Shown here: positions 45,995-54,811 of the stretch, in pieces
Layout: every line of letters starts with the position of its first letter
Position numbering within the stretch: position 1 is the first letter of the stretch
Source of the DNA: Cronobacter dublinensis subsp. dublinensis LMG 23823
GTDB lineage: Bacteria > Pseudomonadota > Gammaproteobacteria > Enterobacterales > Enterobacteriaceae
Length of the DNA: 64,000 nucleotides
NCBI RefSeq assembly: GCF_001277235.1
Contig: NZ_CP012266.1
Span: 3,720,001 to 3,784,000 of the forward strand
Reading direction: 5' to 3'
Notes under the pieces: model-generated
The model's database searches: none
The model's input: the letters and a program-made list of their open reading frames with translations, nothing else
What the model was told of the DNA's origin: nothing
Position numbers and translations under genes: made by a program

Positions 45995-46841
45995 GCGAAC
46001 GCCCTCTCAAAACCGCATTCAAAAAAATTCAACGAGTTTTACCGGCTGTATAAATTAAACGTAACGAAACGGATAAAACCAGATAAATAAAAAGCGCATT
46101 GTGCGCGCAATAAAGTGCAAAAGTAGGCACTTAAGCGCAATTGTTTTTCACTGCTCCCCGTCTTTCCCGCTTTCCTTTTAACGCAAATTTTTGTCGCAGG
46201 CGCAGCGCGGTTTACGGTGCCATTTTTAACCCGCTGATACTACGCTAATTTTATTTTTTGATTTTTTTAAACCAGTCGGTCAATTAATGTAGCATCGCTA
46301 AATACGATTTTAGTGAAATTTAACTAACGTTCCGATTTTACTCAAAATGCGAGGTGGCGGTGTAATTCACTCACATTGATGGTGATACGGGTATCACACG
46401 TAAAAAGTAAAAAACGGGTAAAAATATATCATGTATTATTGTTAAGCCTGAGCGAATAATTTCCCACGGCAACCAGTCTGATTTTGGGTAACGTCGCAGA
46501 TCGCCGATGCGTATTTATTCACGAGCGATGCAGGGTGAATCTGTTACAAGCGCCTTTCAACGCCGCCGCGCTGGTAAAGCATCCAGAAAACACCGTTCGT
46601 ATGCCGCATTCGCGTGACCTGCCTCACATTACTCCCCTGCCTTGCGAAGATGGCTAACCGCTCGTCCCGCTATACGACCATTCAGGGCGGCAATCGCGCC
46701 GCTTAATCATTTCGCCGCTCGCCGCTGCGCGCGTTTTGTCATCATTAGGCACGTTTTAGATCTTTCCGGTTACCCGCCGCCTGCGCCGTTATGGATGTTC
46801 GTCACGGGCGGTTTTATCTCTGTCTGAACAGCAGGTCTACT
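45995..46841. other. Long AT-rich intergenic region between the chemoreceptor and btsT
   Basis: About 850 bp holds no convincing gene. I see a perfect inverted repeat GTGATA-CGGG-TATCAC at 46382-46397. Two degenerate repeats, ACCGCTCG (46657-46664) and ACCATTCA (46677-46684), resemble the tandem ACC(G/A)CT(C/T)A motif bound by BtsR (YehT) at btsT in E. coli. The spacer here is 12 rather than 13 bp. Assignment to BtsR is inferred. Confidence 0.4.
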
Positions 46842-48995
46842 ATGGACAAAAAAATAGTAATGAAACATCTGCCCTGGGCGCTTCTTGGCGTGATCGGGGC
46901 CTTTTGTCTTGCCGTGGTGGCGCTACGCCGCGGCGAGAGCGTCAGCGCCTTGTGGATTGTGGTGGCGTCCGTCTCCGTCTACCTGGTCGCTTATCGCTAC
47001 TACAGCTTTTACATCGCCAGCCGCGTGATGAAACTCGACCCGACGCGCGCGACGCCGGCGGTCATCAATAACGACGGCCTGAACTATGTGCCGACCAACC
47101 GCTACGTGTTGTTCGGCCACCACTTTGCCGCGATTGCAGGCGCGGGCCCGCTGGTCGGCCCGGTGCTGGCCGCGCAGATGGGCTATCTGCCCGGCACGCT
47201 GTGGCTGCTCGCAGGCGTGGTGCTGGCGGGCGCGGTGCAGGATTTCATGGTGCTGTTTATCTCCTCGCGCCGTAACGGCGCCTCGCTCGGCGAGATGATA
47301 AAAGAGGAGATGGGCCCGGTGCCGGGCACTATCGCGCTGTTTGGCTGCTTCCTCATCATGATTATTATCCTGGCGGTACTGGCGCTTATCGTTGTGAAAG
47401 CGCTGGCGGAGAGCCCGTGGGGCGTCTTTACCGTCTGCTCGACGGTGCCGATCGCGCTGTTCATGGGGATCTACATGCGCTTTTTGCGCCCCGGCCGCGT
47501 GGGCGAAGTGTCGGTGATTGGTGTGGTGCTGCTGGTGGCGTCCATCTGGTTTGGCGGCGTGATCGCAGCCGACCCGTACTGGGGCCCGGCGCTGACCTTT
47601 AAAGACACGACCATCACTTACGCGCTGGTGGGCTATGCGTTCGTCTCCGCCCTGCTGCCGGTGTGGCTGATTCTGGCCCCGCGCGACTATCTGGCAACCT
47701 TCCTGAAAATCGGTGTGATTGTTGGCCTCGCCATTGGCATTGTTATCCTGAACCCGGAACTGAAAATGCCTGCGGTTACGCAGTACATCGACGGCACCGG
47801 CCCGCTGTGGAAAGGTGCGCTGTTCCCGTTCCTGTTTATCACTATCGCCTGCGGCGCGGTTTCTGGTTTCCATGCGCTGATTGCTTCCGGCACCACGCCG
47901 AAACTGCTCGCGAACGAAACCGACGCGCGGTTTATTGGCTATGGCGCGATGCTGATGGAATCGTTCGTCGCCGTGATGGCGCTGGTGGCGGCGTCTATCA
48001 TCGAACCAGGCCTCTATTTCGCGATGAACACCCCGCCCGCCGGACTGGGCATTACCATGCCGAACCTGCATGAGCTCGGCACCGGCAACGCGCCGCTGAT
48101 CCTCGCGCAGCTTAAAGACGTCTCCGCGCACGCGGCGGCGACGGTGAGCGCCTGGGGCTTTGTGATAACGCCTGAGCAGATCATGCAGACCGCCAAAGAT
48201 ATCGGCGAGCCTTCGGTGCTCAACCGCGCAGGCGGCGCGCCGACGCTCGCGGTCGGTATCGCGCACGTGTTCCACAAAATTATGCCTGCGGCGGATATGG
48301 GCTTCTGGTATCACTTCGGCATTCTGTTTGAAGCGCTGTTTATCCTGACCGCGCTGGACGCCGGTACGCGCTCTGGCCGCTTTATGTTCCAGGATCTGGT
48401 GGGCAATTTCGTGCCGTTCCTGAAAAAAACCGATTCGCTGGTGGCGGGTATCGTCGGCACCGCAGGCTGCGTCGGACTGTGGGGCTATCTGCTCTATCAG
48501 GGCGTGGTGGACCCGCTTGGCGGCGTGAAGAGCCTGTGGCCGCTGTTCGGCATCTCTAACCAGATGCTGGCCGCCGTGGCGCTGGTGCTGGCGACCGTGG
48601 TGCTGGTGAAGATGAAGCGCACCCGTTATGTGTGGGTGACGGTCGTACCGGCGGTGTGGCTGCTTATCTGCACCACCTGGGCGCTCGGGATGAAGCTCTT
48701 TAGCGACAACCCGCAGATGGAAGGCTTCTTCTACATGGCGAACGCGTATAAAGCGCGGATCGCGGCGGGCGGCGCGGAGCTGACCGAGCAGCAAATAGCC
48801 AACATGCACCACATCGTCATCAACAATTACACCAACGCGGGTCTGAGTATTCTGTTCCTGGTGGTGGTGTACAGCATCATTTTCTACGGCGTGCGCACCG
48901 CGATGAAGGCGCGTCGCTCGACGCAGCCCGTCGCCAAAGAAACCCCGTATGTGCCGGTGCCGGAAGGCGGCGTGAAGACCACGTCACACCATTGA
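46842..48995 (+). CDS. btsT: BtsT (YjiY), pyruvate/proton symporter of the CstA family
   Basis: This 717-residue inner-membrane transporter is nearly collinear with E. coli BtsT, with segments such as VPTNRYVLFGHHFAAIAGAG and FIGYGAMLMESFVAVMALVA. It takes up pyruvate at high affinity. The start MDKKIVMKHLPWALLG at 46842 is chosen by homology; the frame is open a little further upstream. yjiX and yjiA follow, as in E. coli. REP-like hairpins lie between btsT and yjiX. Confidence 0.96.
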   Translation: MDKKIVMKHLPWALLGVIGAFCLAVVALRRGESVSALWIVVASVSVYLVAYRYYSFYIASRVMKLDPTRATPAVINNDGLNYVPTNRYVLFGHHFAAIAGAGPLVGPVLAAQMGYLPGTLWLLAGVVLAGAVQDFMVLFISSRRNGASLGEMIKEEMGPVPGTIALFGCFLIMIIILAVLALIVVKALAESPWGVFTVCSTVPIALFMGIYMRFLRPGRVGEVSVIGVVLLVASIWFGGVIAADPYWGPALTFKDTTITYALVGYAFVSALLPVWLILAPRDYLATFLKIGVIVGLAIGIVILNPELKMPAVTQYIDGTGPLWKGALFPFLFITIACGAVSGFHALIASGTTPKLLANETDARFIGYGAMLMESFVAVMALVAASIIEPGLYFAMNTPPAGLGITMPNLHELGTGNAPLILAQLKDVSAHAAATVSAWGFVITPEQIMQTAKDIGEPSVLNRAGGAPTLAVGIAHVFHKIMPAADMGFWYHFGILFEALFILTALDAGTRSGRFMFQDLVGNFVPFLKKTDSLVAGIVGTAGCVGLWGYLLYQGVVDPLGGVKSLWPLFGISNQMLAAVALVLATVVLVKMKRTRYVWVTVVPAVWLLICTTWALGMKLFSDNPQMEGFFYMANAYKARIAAGGAELTEQQIANMHHIVINNYTNAGLSILFLVVVYSIIFYGVRTAMKARRSTQPVAKETPYVPVPEGGVKTTSHH

Positions 48996-49019
48996 TTGAT
49001 GGAAATTCGGTTGGTAAAC

Positions 49020-49104
49020 GGCGGGTGCGCAGGCTTAGGCTTACCCGCCGTACATAACAAATGCATCGGTTGAATGCCGGGCGGGTAAGCGAAGCGCACC
49101 CGCC
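49020..49104. repeat. Pair of REP-like palindromes in opposite orientation (BIME-like)
   Basis: Two hairpins, 49020-49049 and 49080-49104, share the arms GGCGGGT/ACCCGCC. The inner GTGCGC and TTACCC parts show that one copy is the inverse of the other. They lie between btsT and yjiX. A related GGTGGGT/ACCCGCC hairpin is at 56241-56264. Typical roles of REP pairs are mRNA end protection and gyrase or IHF binding; none is shown here. Confidence 0.7.
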
Positions 49105-49172
49105 TGACATCGACACCATCCCAGGCCCCGGCGCGCATCGCGCCATCTGGCTTTTTCTGTCTGGACAACATC

Positions 49173-49376
49173 ATGTTTGGTAACTTAGGGCAGGCGAAAA
49201 AATATCTGGGTCAGGCAGCGAAAATGCTGATCGGCATTCCGGACTATGACAACTACGTTGAGCATATGAAAACCAACCATCCGGATAAACCGTACATGAC
49301 CTACAACGAATTCTTCCGCGAGCGCCAGGACGTGCGCTACGGCGGAAGCGGCGAAGGCGGCATGCGCTGCTGCTGA
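49173..49376 (+). CDS. yjiX: YjiX, YbdD/YjiX family small protein
   Basis: This 67-residue protein starts MFGNLGQAKKYLGQAAKMLI and contains GIPDYDNYVEHMKTNHPDKP, typical of the YbdD/YjiX family. These small genes follow cstA and btsT in enterics. The C-terminus ends GGMRCC. The function is not settled; work with the upstream transporter is inferred from conserved linkage. Confidence 0.93.
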   Translation: MFGNLGQAKKYLGQAAKMLIGIPDYDNYVEHMKTNHPDKPYMTYNEFFRERQDVRYGGSGEGGMRCC

Positions 49377-49394
49377 CAATTTGCGGAGGTAGAA

Positions 49395-50363
49395 ATGCAA
49401 CCCGTTGCGGTCACGCTATTAACCGGCTTTCTCGGTGCCGGAAAAACCACGCTGCTGCGTCATATCCTCGAAGCCGATCACGGCTACAAGATAGCGGTGA
49501 TTGAAAACGAATTCAGCGAGACGCCCATCGACAGCGAGCTTCTCGGCGACCGCGCCACCCAGGTGAAGACGCTAAGTAACGGCTGTATCTGCTGTACGCG
49601 TTCGCAGGAGCTCGAGACGACGCTCCTCGATCTGCTGGCGCTGCTGGACAGCGGCGCGTCGACGTTTGACCGGGTGATCATCGAATGCACCGGTATGGCG
49701 GACCCCGGCCCGATTGTGCAGGCGTTTTTTTCTCATGACACTATCTGCGAGCGCTACCTGCTGGATGGCGTGATAACGCTGGTCGATGCCGTCCACGCCG
49801 GGCAGCAGATGGACCGCTACGCGCTCGCGCAGTCGCAAATCGGCTACGCCGACCGCATTCTGCTGACCAAAACCGATATCGCAGGCGAAGACGACGCCCT
49901 GCTGGCCCGCCTGCGACGCATTAACGCCCGCGCGCCAGTGCATCGCGTCGTGCATGGCGAGGTTGACCTGCGGCTAATTTTCGACACTCAGGGCTTTATG
50001 CTGGAAGAGCGTATCGTCGAGCCCGCGCCGCGTTTTCACTTCGCGGCCCCGACGCAGACCGATATCACGTCTGTCGTGGTGAACTTCGACTATCCGGTCG
50101 CGCTCGATGCGATTTCCCGCGTCATGGAAGGGCTACTGCTGCGCTTCAATGAGCGTCTCCTGCGCTATAAAGGTATGTTGTTTATTGAAAACGAGCCGCG
50201 CCGCCTGTTATTCCAGGGCGTCCAGCGTCTTTACAGCGCCGACTGGGATCGCGAATGGACAAGCGACGAAACGCCGCGCAGCACGCTGGTGTTTATCGGC
50301 GCGCACCTGCCTGAAGAGGAGATCCGCGCGGCCTTCGCCGGGCTGGCGCCGAAGGAACGTTAA
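49395..50363 (+). CDS. yjiA: YjiA, COG0523 family GTPase
   Basis: This 322-residue P-loop GTPase has Walker A GFLGAGKTTLLRHI, the metal-binding SNGCICCTRS (CxCC) motif, and a C-terminal CobW domain. E. coli YjiA binds zinc and other transition metals and hydrolyses GTP; a metallochaperone role is likely but the client is unknown. It is 18 bp after yjiX. A terminator follows. Confidence 0.95.
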   Translation: MQPVAVTLLTGFLGAGKTTLLRHILEADHGYKIAVIENEFSETPIDSELLGDRATQVKTLSNGCICCTRSQELETTLLDLLALLDSGASTFDRVIIECTGMADPGPIVQAFFSHDTICERYLLDGVITLVDAVHAGQQMDRYALAQSQIGYADRILLTKTDIAGEDDALLARLRRINARAPVHRVVHGEVDLRLIFDTQGFMLEERIVEPAPRFHFAAPTQTDITSVVVNFDYPVALDAISRVMEGLLLRFNERLLRYKGMLFIENEPRRLLFQGVQRLYSADWDREWTSDETPRSTLVFIGAHLPEEEIRAAFAGLAPKER

Positions 50364-50400
50364 GCCTGCTTTTCCCTTCGCCCCTGAGGAATGCCGTTAT

Positions 50401-50430
50401 ACGCCTGCCGCCCGGCAGGCGTTTATTCTT
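50401..50430 (+). terminator. Terminator after yjiA
   Basis: ACGCCTGCC-GCCC-GGCAGGCGT is a 9-bp perfect stem followed by TTATTCTT. It overlaps the stop region of the convergent hicB. Confidence 0.85.
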
Positions 50431-50860
50431 CGCGTAATTCGTGTCGCGCCGCCTGCGCCAGAAAGTGGCTGCGGTCCCGGTATCGTCCGGCGCTCGCTTT
50501 TACCCGATTGTCGATGCGCTGGATAAGCGTATCCGGCAGCGTGATATTAATTCGCTGCTGACGCCCTTCGAGCCCGCTGAGATCGACCTCGATCGCAAAC
50601 CAGCTATCGTAAGCGCGATAATCCGGATGCGCGGCATAGACAAGATGCCCCGCGTCCGCGATCGTCTCTGGGCGGTATTTACCGCTACGGATCATCTCCT
50701 CCAGCACCAGCAGAATCGCCTCGCGCGCCGCCGTCGCGATGCTCGCGCGATCGTCCGCCGCTGAATAACACCCAAACGCTTCATTACACAGCGCGGGCAC
50801 CACGATGCCCCACGCCACAGCGTCATTATCGGGCGTCTCAACGCCTACAGAAAAAAACAT
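50423..50860 (-). CDS. hicB: HicB-family antitoxin
   Basis: This 145-residue protein has an N-terminal HicB-like partial RNase H fold (FFSVGVETPDNDAVAWGIVV) and a C-terminal ribbon-helix-helix-like segment (QQRINITLPDTLIQRIDNRV) for DNA binding and autoregulation. A hicA reading frame lies 16 bp upstream on the same strand, the usual hicAB order, but it carries a stop codon. The antitoxin frame is intact. Confidence 0.88.
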   Translation of the reverse strand: MFFSVGVETPDNDAVAWGIVVPALCNEAFGCYSAADDRASIATAAREAILLVLEEMIRSGKYRPETIADAGHLVYAAHPDYRAYDSWFAIEVDLSGLEGRQQRINITLPDTLIQRIDNRVKASAGRYRDRSHFLAQAARHELREE

Positions 50861-50876
50861 GTGCGCCTCCCGCGTT

Positions 50877-51065
50877 TCACGATTTCAGTCCGGCCATTTT
50901 CAGAATGGCGTGCAACGTGCCGGGCGGCAGATCCTTTTTCGGGTGCGGCACCGCAAATGTTTTACCGGTCAACGGCGACCACCAGATCTGATGACTGCCG
51001 CCGTTGTGCCTGACGCATTCGCAACCCGCCGTCTGTAGTCACCTGATAAGCTCACTGGATCTCAT
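50877..51065 (-). pseudogene. hicA: hicA toxin gene with premature stop codon
   Basis: The frame from ATG at 51065 reads MRSSELIR, then TGA (51039-51041), then continues in the same frame LQTAGCECVRHNGGSHQIWW and VPHPKKDLPPGTLHAILKMA to a TGA at 50877. This is a full-length HicA-type mRNA interferase, including the catalytic GSH histidine and VPHPKKD motif. One in-frame nonsense codon at position 9 breaks it. No good alternative start follows the stop. It precedes hicB by 16 bp. A sequencing error cannot be excluded. Confidence 0.8.
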
Positions 51066-51237
51066 CCGCCCTCCTGGCCTGATAAATATACACACCAATA
51101 CACACAAGAACAATCCGCCAGCGCCTGGCACCGGCAGGCCTTCGTGCGCACTATGCGTTTTTTTCAGGAAACGTGCTGAACGGCGCGAAAACGCTGCGAG
51201 GCGTGTTCAGAAACTCTCTGCGTCAGGCGCTGATTTT

Positions 51238-51609
51238 TTATTGCCAGGCACCCTCCCCCTCATCCTCCATCCACGGGGCGTCGTCGGGGAAGTCATAAGG
51301 GAAATCCAGGTCAGGCGGCGGCTCGCGGTAGAGCGCGATCTGCGCAGGAGAGAAAAGCGGCTCTGCGTGGCTGGCAAGATGCAGCGGCGGTTCGCCGGGG
51401 AGCGGGCCGCGAGGGGCTGCGTCAAAGGCTGTCAGTGCATCACCCTCGCAGCGATCGTCAGGGGAGAACGGCGTACAGCCGCTGACAGCGCTGTTCGCGG
51501 TATTGCCTGCGGGTTCATAACTCTGCGTCCACAGCACCGTGATATTGAGAGTAATGATGGCGAGCAAAAAGAGAGAAATAAGGCTCCCTGCTGAAAAATC
51601 CCGTTTCAT
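51238..51609 (-). CDS. Small membrane-anchored protein of unknown function
   Basis: This frame of 123 residues starts MKRDFSAGSLISLFLLAIIT at 51609, after a GAGGA ribosome site 8 nt upstream. One hydrophobic segment (about 9-26) is followed by a hydrophilic, Pro- and Asp-rich tail (PPPDLDFPYDFPDDAPWM). I recognise no family. The topology suggests a single-pass or secreted protein. It lies between hicA and yggN. The coding call rests on the start site, membrane segment and codon-like composition, so it is moderate. Confidence 0.55.
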   Translation of the reverse strand: MKRDFSAGSLISLFLLAIITLNITVLWTQSYEPAGNTANSAVSGCTPFSPDDRCEGDALTAFDAAPRGPLPGEPPLHLASHAEPLFSPAQIALYREPPPDLDFPYDFPDDAPWMEDEGEGAWQ

Positions 51610-51732
51610 ACGCATCCTCGCCGGTGATGAAGTCACCCGTAGAGCGTAGTAATAAAAAGTAAGACAAAGAGGAAGTGATTGTGATTCTGTGTAACTCGAT
51701 GTGTCGGTAAGGCGTTTGCGAAGAGGAAACAG

Positions 51733-51753
51733 AACGGGAGCCAGGCTCCCGTT
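51733..51753 (-). terminator. Hairpin downstream of yggN
   Basis: AACGGGAGCC-A-GGCTCCCGTT is a 21-bp palindrome just past the yggN stop, followed on the minus strand by CTGTTTCC. It is a probable yggN terminator. Confidence 0.65.
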
Positions 51754-51758
51754 CAGGC

Positions 51759-52475
51759 TTACTTAAAGCTGCCGACCAGCGCCTGGCGCTGCTCTTCAAG
51801 CTGGATAGTGCGGGTACAGACTTCGTGCCCGAACTGCTGGAAATCCGCTTCCTGGTTTTTCCATTCATTCTGAATAGCGGTTTGCAGGCCGCCGAGGCTG
51901 CCGAGCACGCCTTCCAGCGGATTGCCGCCGCCTTTCAGCACCGCTTTAGCGCCCATTTCGTTGATGCTGTCCTGAAGAATGCCGCCCATCGCCTGATTCA
52001 CCAGTTGCTGGCCGTCGGCGCGCACCTGATCGATGGCTTTATAGTGGAACGTCAGCCCGTCGTCGCGATGTTCGATGATCCGGTTCATCTGCGTTTTCAG
52101 CTGCGCGTCAAGCTTAGTCAGGCGCCCACGCATGCTGCTGTTTTCGCCCACTTCTTTCGCAATAATTTTATCCAGCGCGACGCGGCCTTTCTCGACGCGC
52201 GACAGCGCGCCCTGATCGACCCACGGCAGCGTGGCGCGCAGCGCTTTTTGATAGTCGAGCGCCTGCTGGCGCTGGGCGGCAGAGAGCGTGACCGCTTTAC
52301 CGTTAAACTTCACCGCGCCATCCGGGCCAATGACCAGATCGCCGTTTTCGCCCACCACCTGAACCATCTGGGGCTTAAGCACCACGTCGTCGCGCGGCGT
52401 GACGCTGCATTTGTATTCCGCCTGGGCCTGCATCGCCGTCACCAGCAATACGCCCAGCAGCGCTTTACGCATCAT
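51759..52475 (-). CDS. yggN: YggN, DUF2884 periplasmic protein
   Basis: This 238-residue protein has a signal peptide (MMRKALLGVLLVTAMQAQAE) and matches E. coli YggN (DUF2884), with GAVKFNGKAVTLSAAQRQQA visible. It is mostly helical after the N-terminal beta region. The function is unknown. It lies downstream of yggL on the same strand, as in E. coli. Confidence 0.92.
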   Translation of the reverse strand: MMRKALLGVLLVTAMQAQAEYKCSVTPRDDVVLKPQMVQVVGENGDLVIGPDGAVKFNGKAVTLSAAQRQQALDYQKALRATLPWVDQGALSRVEKGRVALDKIIAKEVGENSSMRGRLTKLDAQLKTQMNRIIEHRDDGLTFHYKAIDQVRADGQQLVNQAMGGILQDSINEMGAKAVLKGGGNPLEGVLGSLGGLQTAIQNEWKNQEADFQQFGHEVCTRTIQLEEQRQALVGSFK

Positions 52476-52493
52476 ACTCGCTCCTTAAATGCC

Positions 52494-52518
52494 AACGGGC
52501 CGGCTGAGCCGACCCGTT
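52494..52518. terminator. Inverted repeat between yggL and yggN
   Basis: AACGGG-C-CGGC-TGA-GCCG-A-CCCGTT forms a hairpin. The T-run is on the plus side only; on the minus strand the tail is GGCATTT. It may partly terminate yggL transcription before yggN. Confidence 0.45.
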
Positions 52519-52525
52519 TTTTACC

Positions 52526-52852
52526 TTAATCCCACCAGATGTCGACCAGCTCGCTGACCTGCACATCCGTCATGCCGCGCGCTTCCAGCCACTTGCGCAC
52601 GACGTCACGATCTTCATCGGTGCATTTGCCAATCTGCTGGCGGAACACCAGCCCTTCCCAGGCCTGGTTGCCGCTGCCGCCAAAGGCCAGACCGTTTGGC
52701 TCGATAGCCTCGTTGATAAGCTCATCGACCGTGGTGTTGATCTGCTCATCCGTGGCGCCCTGCGGGAAACGCCAGGTTACCGTAAAGCCCAGTTCCTGAA
52801 ATTCGTCGATGTGCATCTTTTTACGCAGACGACGGCTACGGTTCTTCGCCAT
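52526..52852 (-). CDS. yggL: YggL, 50S-associated DUF469 protein
   Basis: This 108-residue protein starts MAKNRSRRLRKKMHIDEFQE and ends LVDIWWD, close to E. coli YggL. The family has been found on the 50S subunit. Its ATG overlaps the trmB stop as TAATG, so the genes are translationally coupled. The start at 52852 is preferred over an upstream one within trmB. Confidence 0.94.
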   Translation of the reverse strand: MAKNRSRRLRKKMHIDEFQELGFTVTWRFPQGATDEQINTTVDELINEAIEPNGLAFGGSGNQAWEGLVFRQQIGKCTDEDRDVVRKWLEARGMTDVQVSELVDIWWD

Positions 52853-53571
52853 TATTTTACTCTCCCGAACATTAAGTCCCATACGCCGTGGCCAAGACGA
52901 TGGCCACGCTGTTCAAATTTGGTCACCGGGCGCGAAGCCGGGCGTGGTACATAATCCTGAGTCTGGGACAGGTTCTCATACCCTTCCACCGAGGACATTA
53001 CTTCGAGCATATGTTCAGCATAAGGTTCCCAGTCGGTCGCCATATGGAACACGCCGCCGGGCTGCAATTTACTTAGTACCAGCTGCGCGAACGGCACCTG
53101 TACGATGCGACGCTTGTTGTGGCGCGCTTTGTGCCACGGATCCGGGAAGAAGAGCTGCACCATATGCAGCGAGCCGTCGGGGATCATTTTTTCCAGCACT
53201 TCGACCGCGTCATGACACATCACGCGCAGGTTTTCGACGCCCTCGTCATGCGCGGCGCTCAGGCAGGCGCCCACGCCCGGCGAGTGCACTTCAATACCTA
53301 AGAAATTCTGCTGCGGATTGGTTTTCGCCATTTCCACAAGCGAAGAGCCCATGCCGAAGCCGATTTCCAGCGTCACCGGCGCGTCGCGGCCAAACAGCGC
53401 CACGAAATCGAGCGGCTCTGCGCGATATTCAACGCCCATCACCGGCCAGTAGTGGTCCAGCGCGTGCTGCTGCCCTTTGGTCAGGCGCCCCTGGCGGCGG
53501 ACGAAGCTGCGAATCCGGCGCAGCGCGCGGCCGTTTTCATCAAATTCCGGTGAAATGACGTCGTTATTCAT
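52852..53571 (-). CDS. trmB: TrmB, tRNA (guanine-N7)-methyltransferase
   Basis: This 239-residue SAM-dependent enzyme methylates G46 of tRNA. The SAM-binding segment LEIGFGMGSSLVEMAKTNPQ and the family motif FPDPWHKARHNKRR are present. It starts MNNDVISPEFDENGRALRRI at 53571, matching E. coli. It is divergent from mutY and followed by yggL. Confidence 0.96.
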   Translation of the reverse strand: MNNDVISPEFDENGRALRRIRSFVRRQGRLTKGQQHALDHYWPVMGVEYRAEPLDFVALFGRDAPVTLEIGFGMGSSLVEMAKTNPQQNFLGIEVHSPGVGACLSAAHDEGVENLRVMCHDAVEVLEKMIPDGSLHMVQLFFPDPWHKARHNKRRIVQVPFAQLVLSKLQPGGVFHMATDWEPYAEHMLEVMSSVEGYENLSQTQDYVPRPASRPVTKFEQRGHRLGHGVWDLMFGRVK

Positions 53572-53723
53572 GGCGATTAGTCTGTTTGAGTAGTGGTTCG
53601 GGAAACGGGCATTATCCAAAGATAGTTGCCCGATGCAAGCACAGGAAAGTTCCTGTTTACAGCCCGCAGGGCCTGTGCTGGAATCACAGCCCCTGATTTC
53701 TACAAGCCGGAAGCCACGCGTTA

Positions 53724-54809
53724 ATGATGCAGGCACAGCAGTTCTCCCGCCAGGTGCTCGACTGGTACGACAAATATGGGCGCAAAACCCTTCCCTGGCA
53801 GCAGGAAAAAACCCCTTACAAAGTATGGCTCTCGGAAGTGATGTTGCAACAAACGCAGGTCACGACGGTTATCCCGTATTTTGAACGCTTTATGGCGCGC
53901 TTTCCTGACGTCACGGCGCTCGCGAACGCGCCGCTCGACGATGTGCTGCACCTGTGGACCGGCCTTGGCTATTACGCCCGCGCCCGCAATTTACATAAAG
54001 CGGCGCAGCAGGTGGCGACGCTGCACGGCGGCAAATTCCCTGAAACCTTCGAAGAAGTGGCGGCGCTGCCGGGCGTCGGGCGCTCGACGGCCGGCGCGGT
54101 GCTGTCGTTATCGCTTGGCAAACACTTTCCTATCCTCGACGGCAACGTGAAACGCGTGCTCGCGCGCTGTTACGCGGTCGAAGGCTGGCCGGGTAAAAAG
54201 GAAGTGGAAAACCGCCTGTGGCAGATAAGCGAAACGGTGACCCCGGCTGACGGCGTGGCGCGCTTTAACCAGGCGATGATGGATCTCGGCGCGATGGTTT
54301 GCACGCGCTCGAAACCGAAATGCGAGATCTGCCCGCTCAATAGCGGCTGCGAGGCTTACGCGCATCAGAGCTATGCGAAATACCCCGGTAAGAAACCCAA
54401 ACAGACACTGCCGGAGAAAACCGGCTATTTTCTGCTGCTCCAGCACGAAGAGGCGCTGCTGCTGCACCAGCGCCCGCCGGTGGGGCTGTGGGGCGGCCTT
54501 TACTGTTTTCCGCAGTTTGAGAGTGAAACCGCGCTGCGCGACTGGCTGCATGCCCGCGGCATTTCCGCCGACGGCCTGACGCAGCTCACCGCGTTTCGCC
54601 ACACCTTCAGCCATTTCCATCTGGATATTGTGCCGATGTGGCTTGGCGTGCAGCAGACCGCCGCCTGCATGGATGAAGCGACGGGTCTCTGGTATAACTT
54701 AGCCCAGCCGCCTGCGGTGGGCCTCGCCGCTCCCGTTGAGCGCCTGTTACAGCAAGTGCGCGCAGAGCCGGTGGCGTCCCGCCCCGCTCGCGCCATTCAT
54801 GAGGATTAA
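53724..54809 (+). CDS. mutY: MutY, adenine DNA glycosylase
   Basis: This 361-residue enzyme removes adenine opposite 8-oxoguanine. The helix-hairpin-helix and catalytic Asp lie in ALPGVGRSTAGAVLS and ILDGNVKRVLAR. The 4Fe-4S cluster cysteines follow the C-X6-C-X2-C-X5-C pattern in VCTRSKPKCEICPLNSGC. A C-terminal Nudix-like domain senses the oxidised base. The start may be the second Met at 53727 by family match. yggX overlaps its end. Confidence 0.96.
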   Translation: MMQAQQFSRQVLDWYDKYGRKTLPWQQEKTPYKVWLSEVMLQQTQVTTVIPYFERFMARFPDVTALANAPLDDVLHLWTGLGYYARARNLHKAAQQVATLHGGKFPETFEEVAALPGVGRSTAGAVLSLSLGKHFPILDGNVKRVLARCYAVEGWPGKKEVENRLWQISETVTPADGVARFNQAMMDLGAMVCTRSKPKCEICPLNSGCEAYAHQSYAKYPGKKPKQTLPEKTGYFLLLQHEEALLLHQRPPVGLWGGLYCFPQFESETALRDWLHARGISADGLTQLTAFRHTFSHFHLDIVPMWLGVQQTAACMDEATGLWYNLAQPPAVGLAAPVERLLQQVRAEPVASRPARAIHED

Positions 54810-54811
54810 TG

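Noticed and set aside
46382..46397. CRP or FNR site at the GTGATA-CGGG-TATCAC palindrome
   Set aside because: The half sites are spaced two bases too wide for either consensus, so it is reported only as an unassigned operator-like repeat.
46923..48812. A 629-codon open frame on the minus strand, antisense to btsT
   Set aside because: It lies wholly inside the well-conserved btsT, its product is rich in His/Arg/Gln with no recognisable domain, and it is explained by the GC-rich codon pattern of the real gene.
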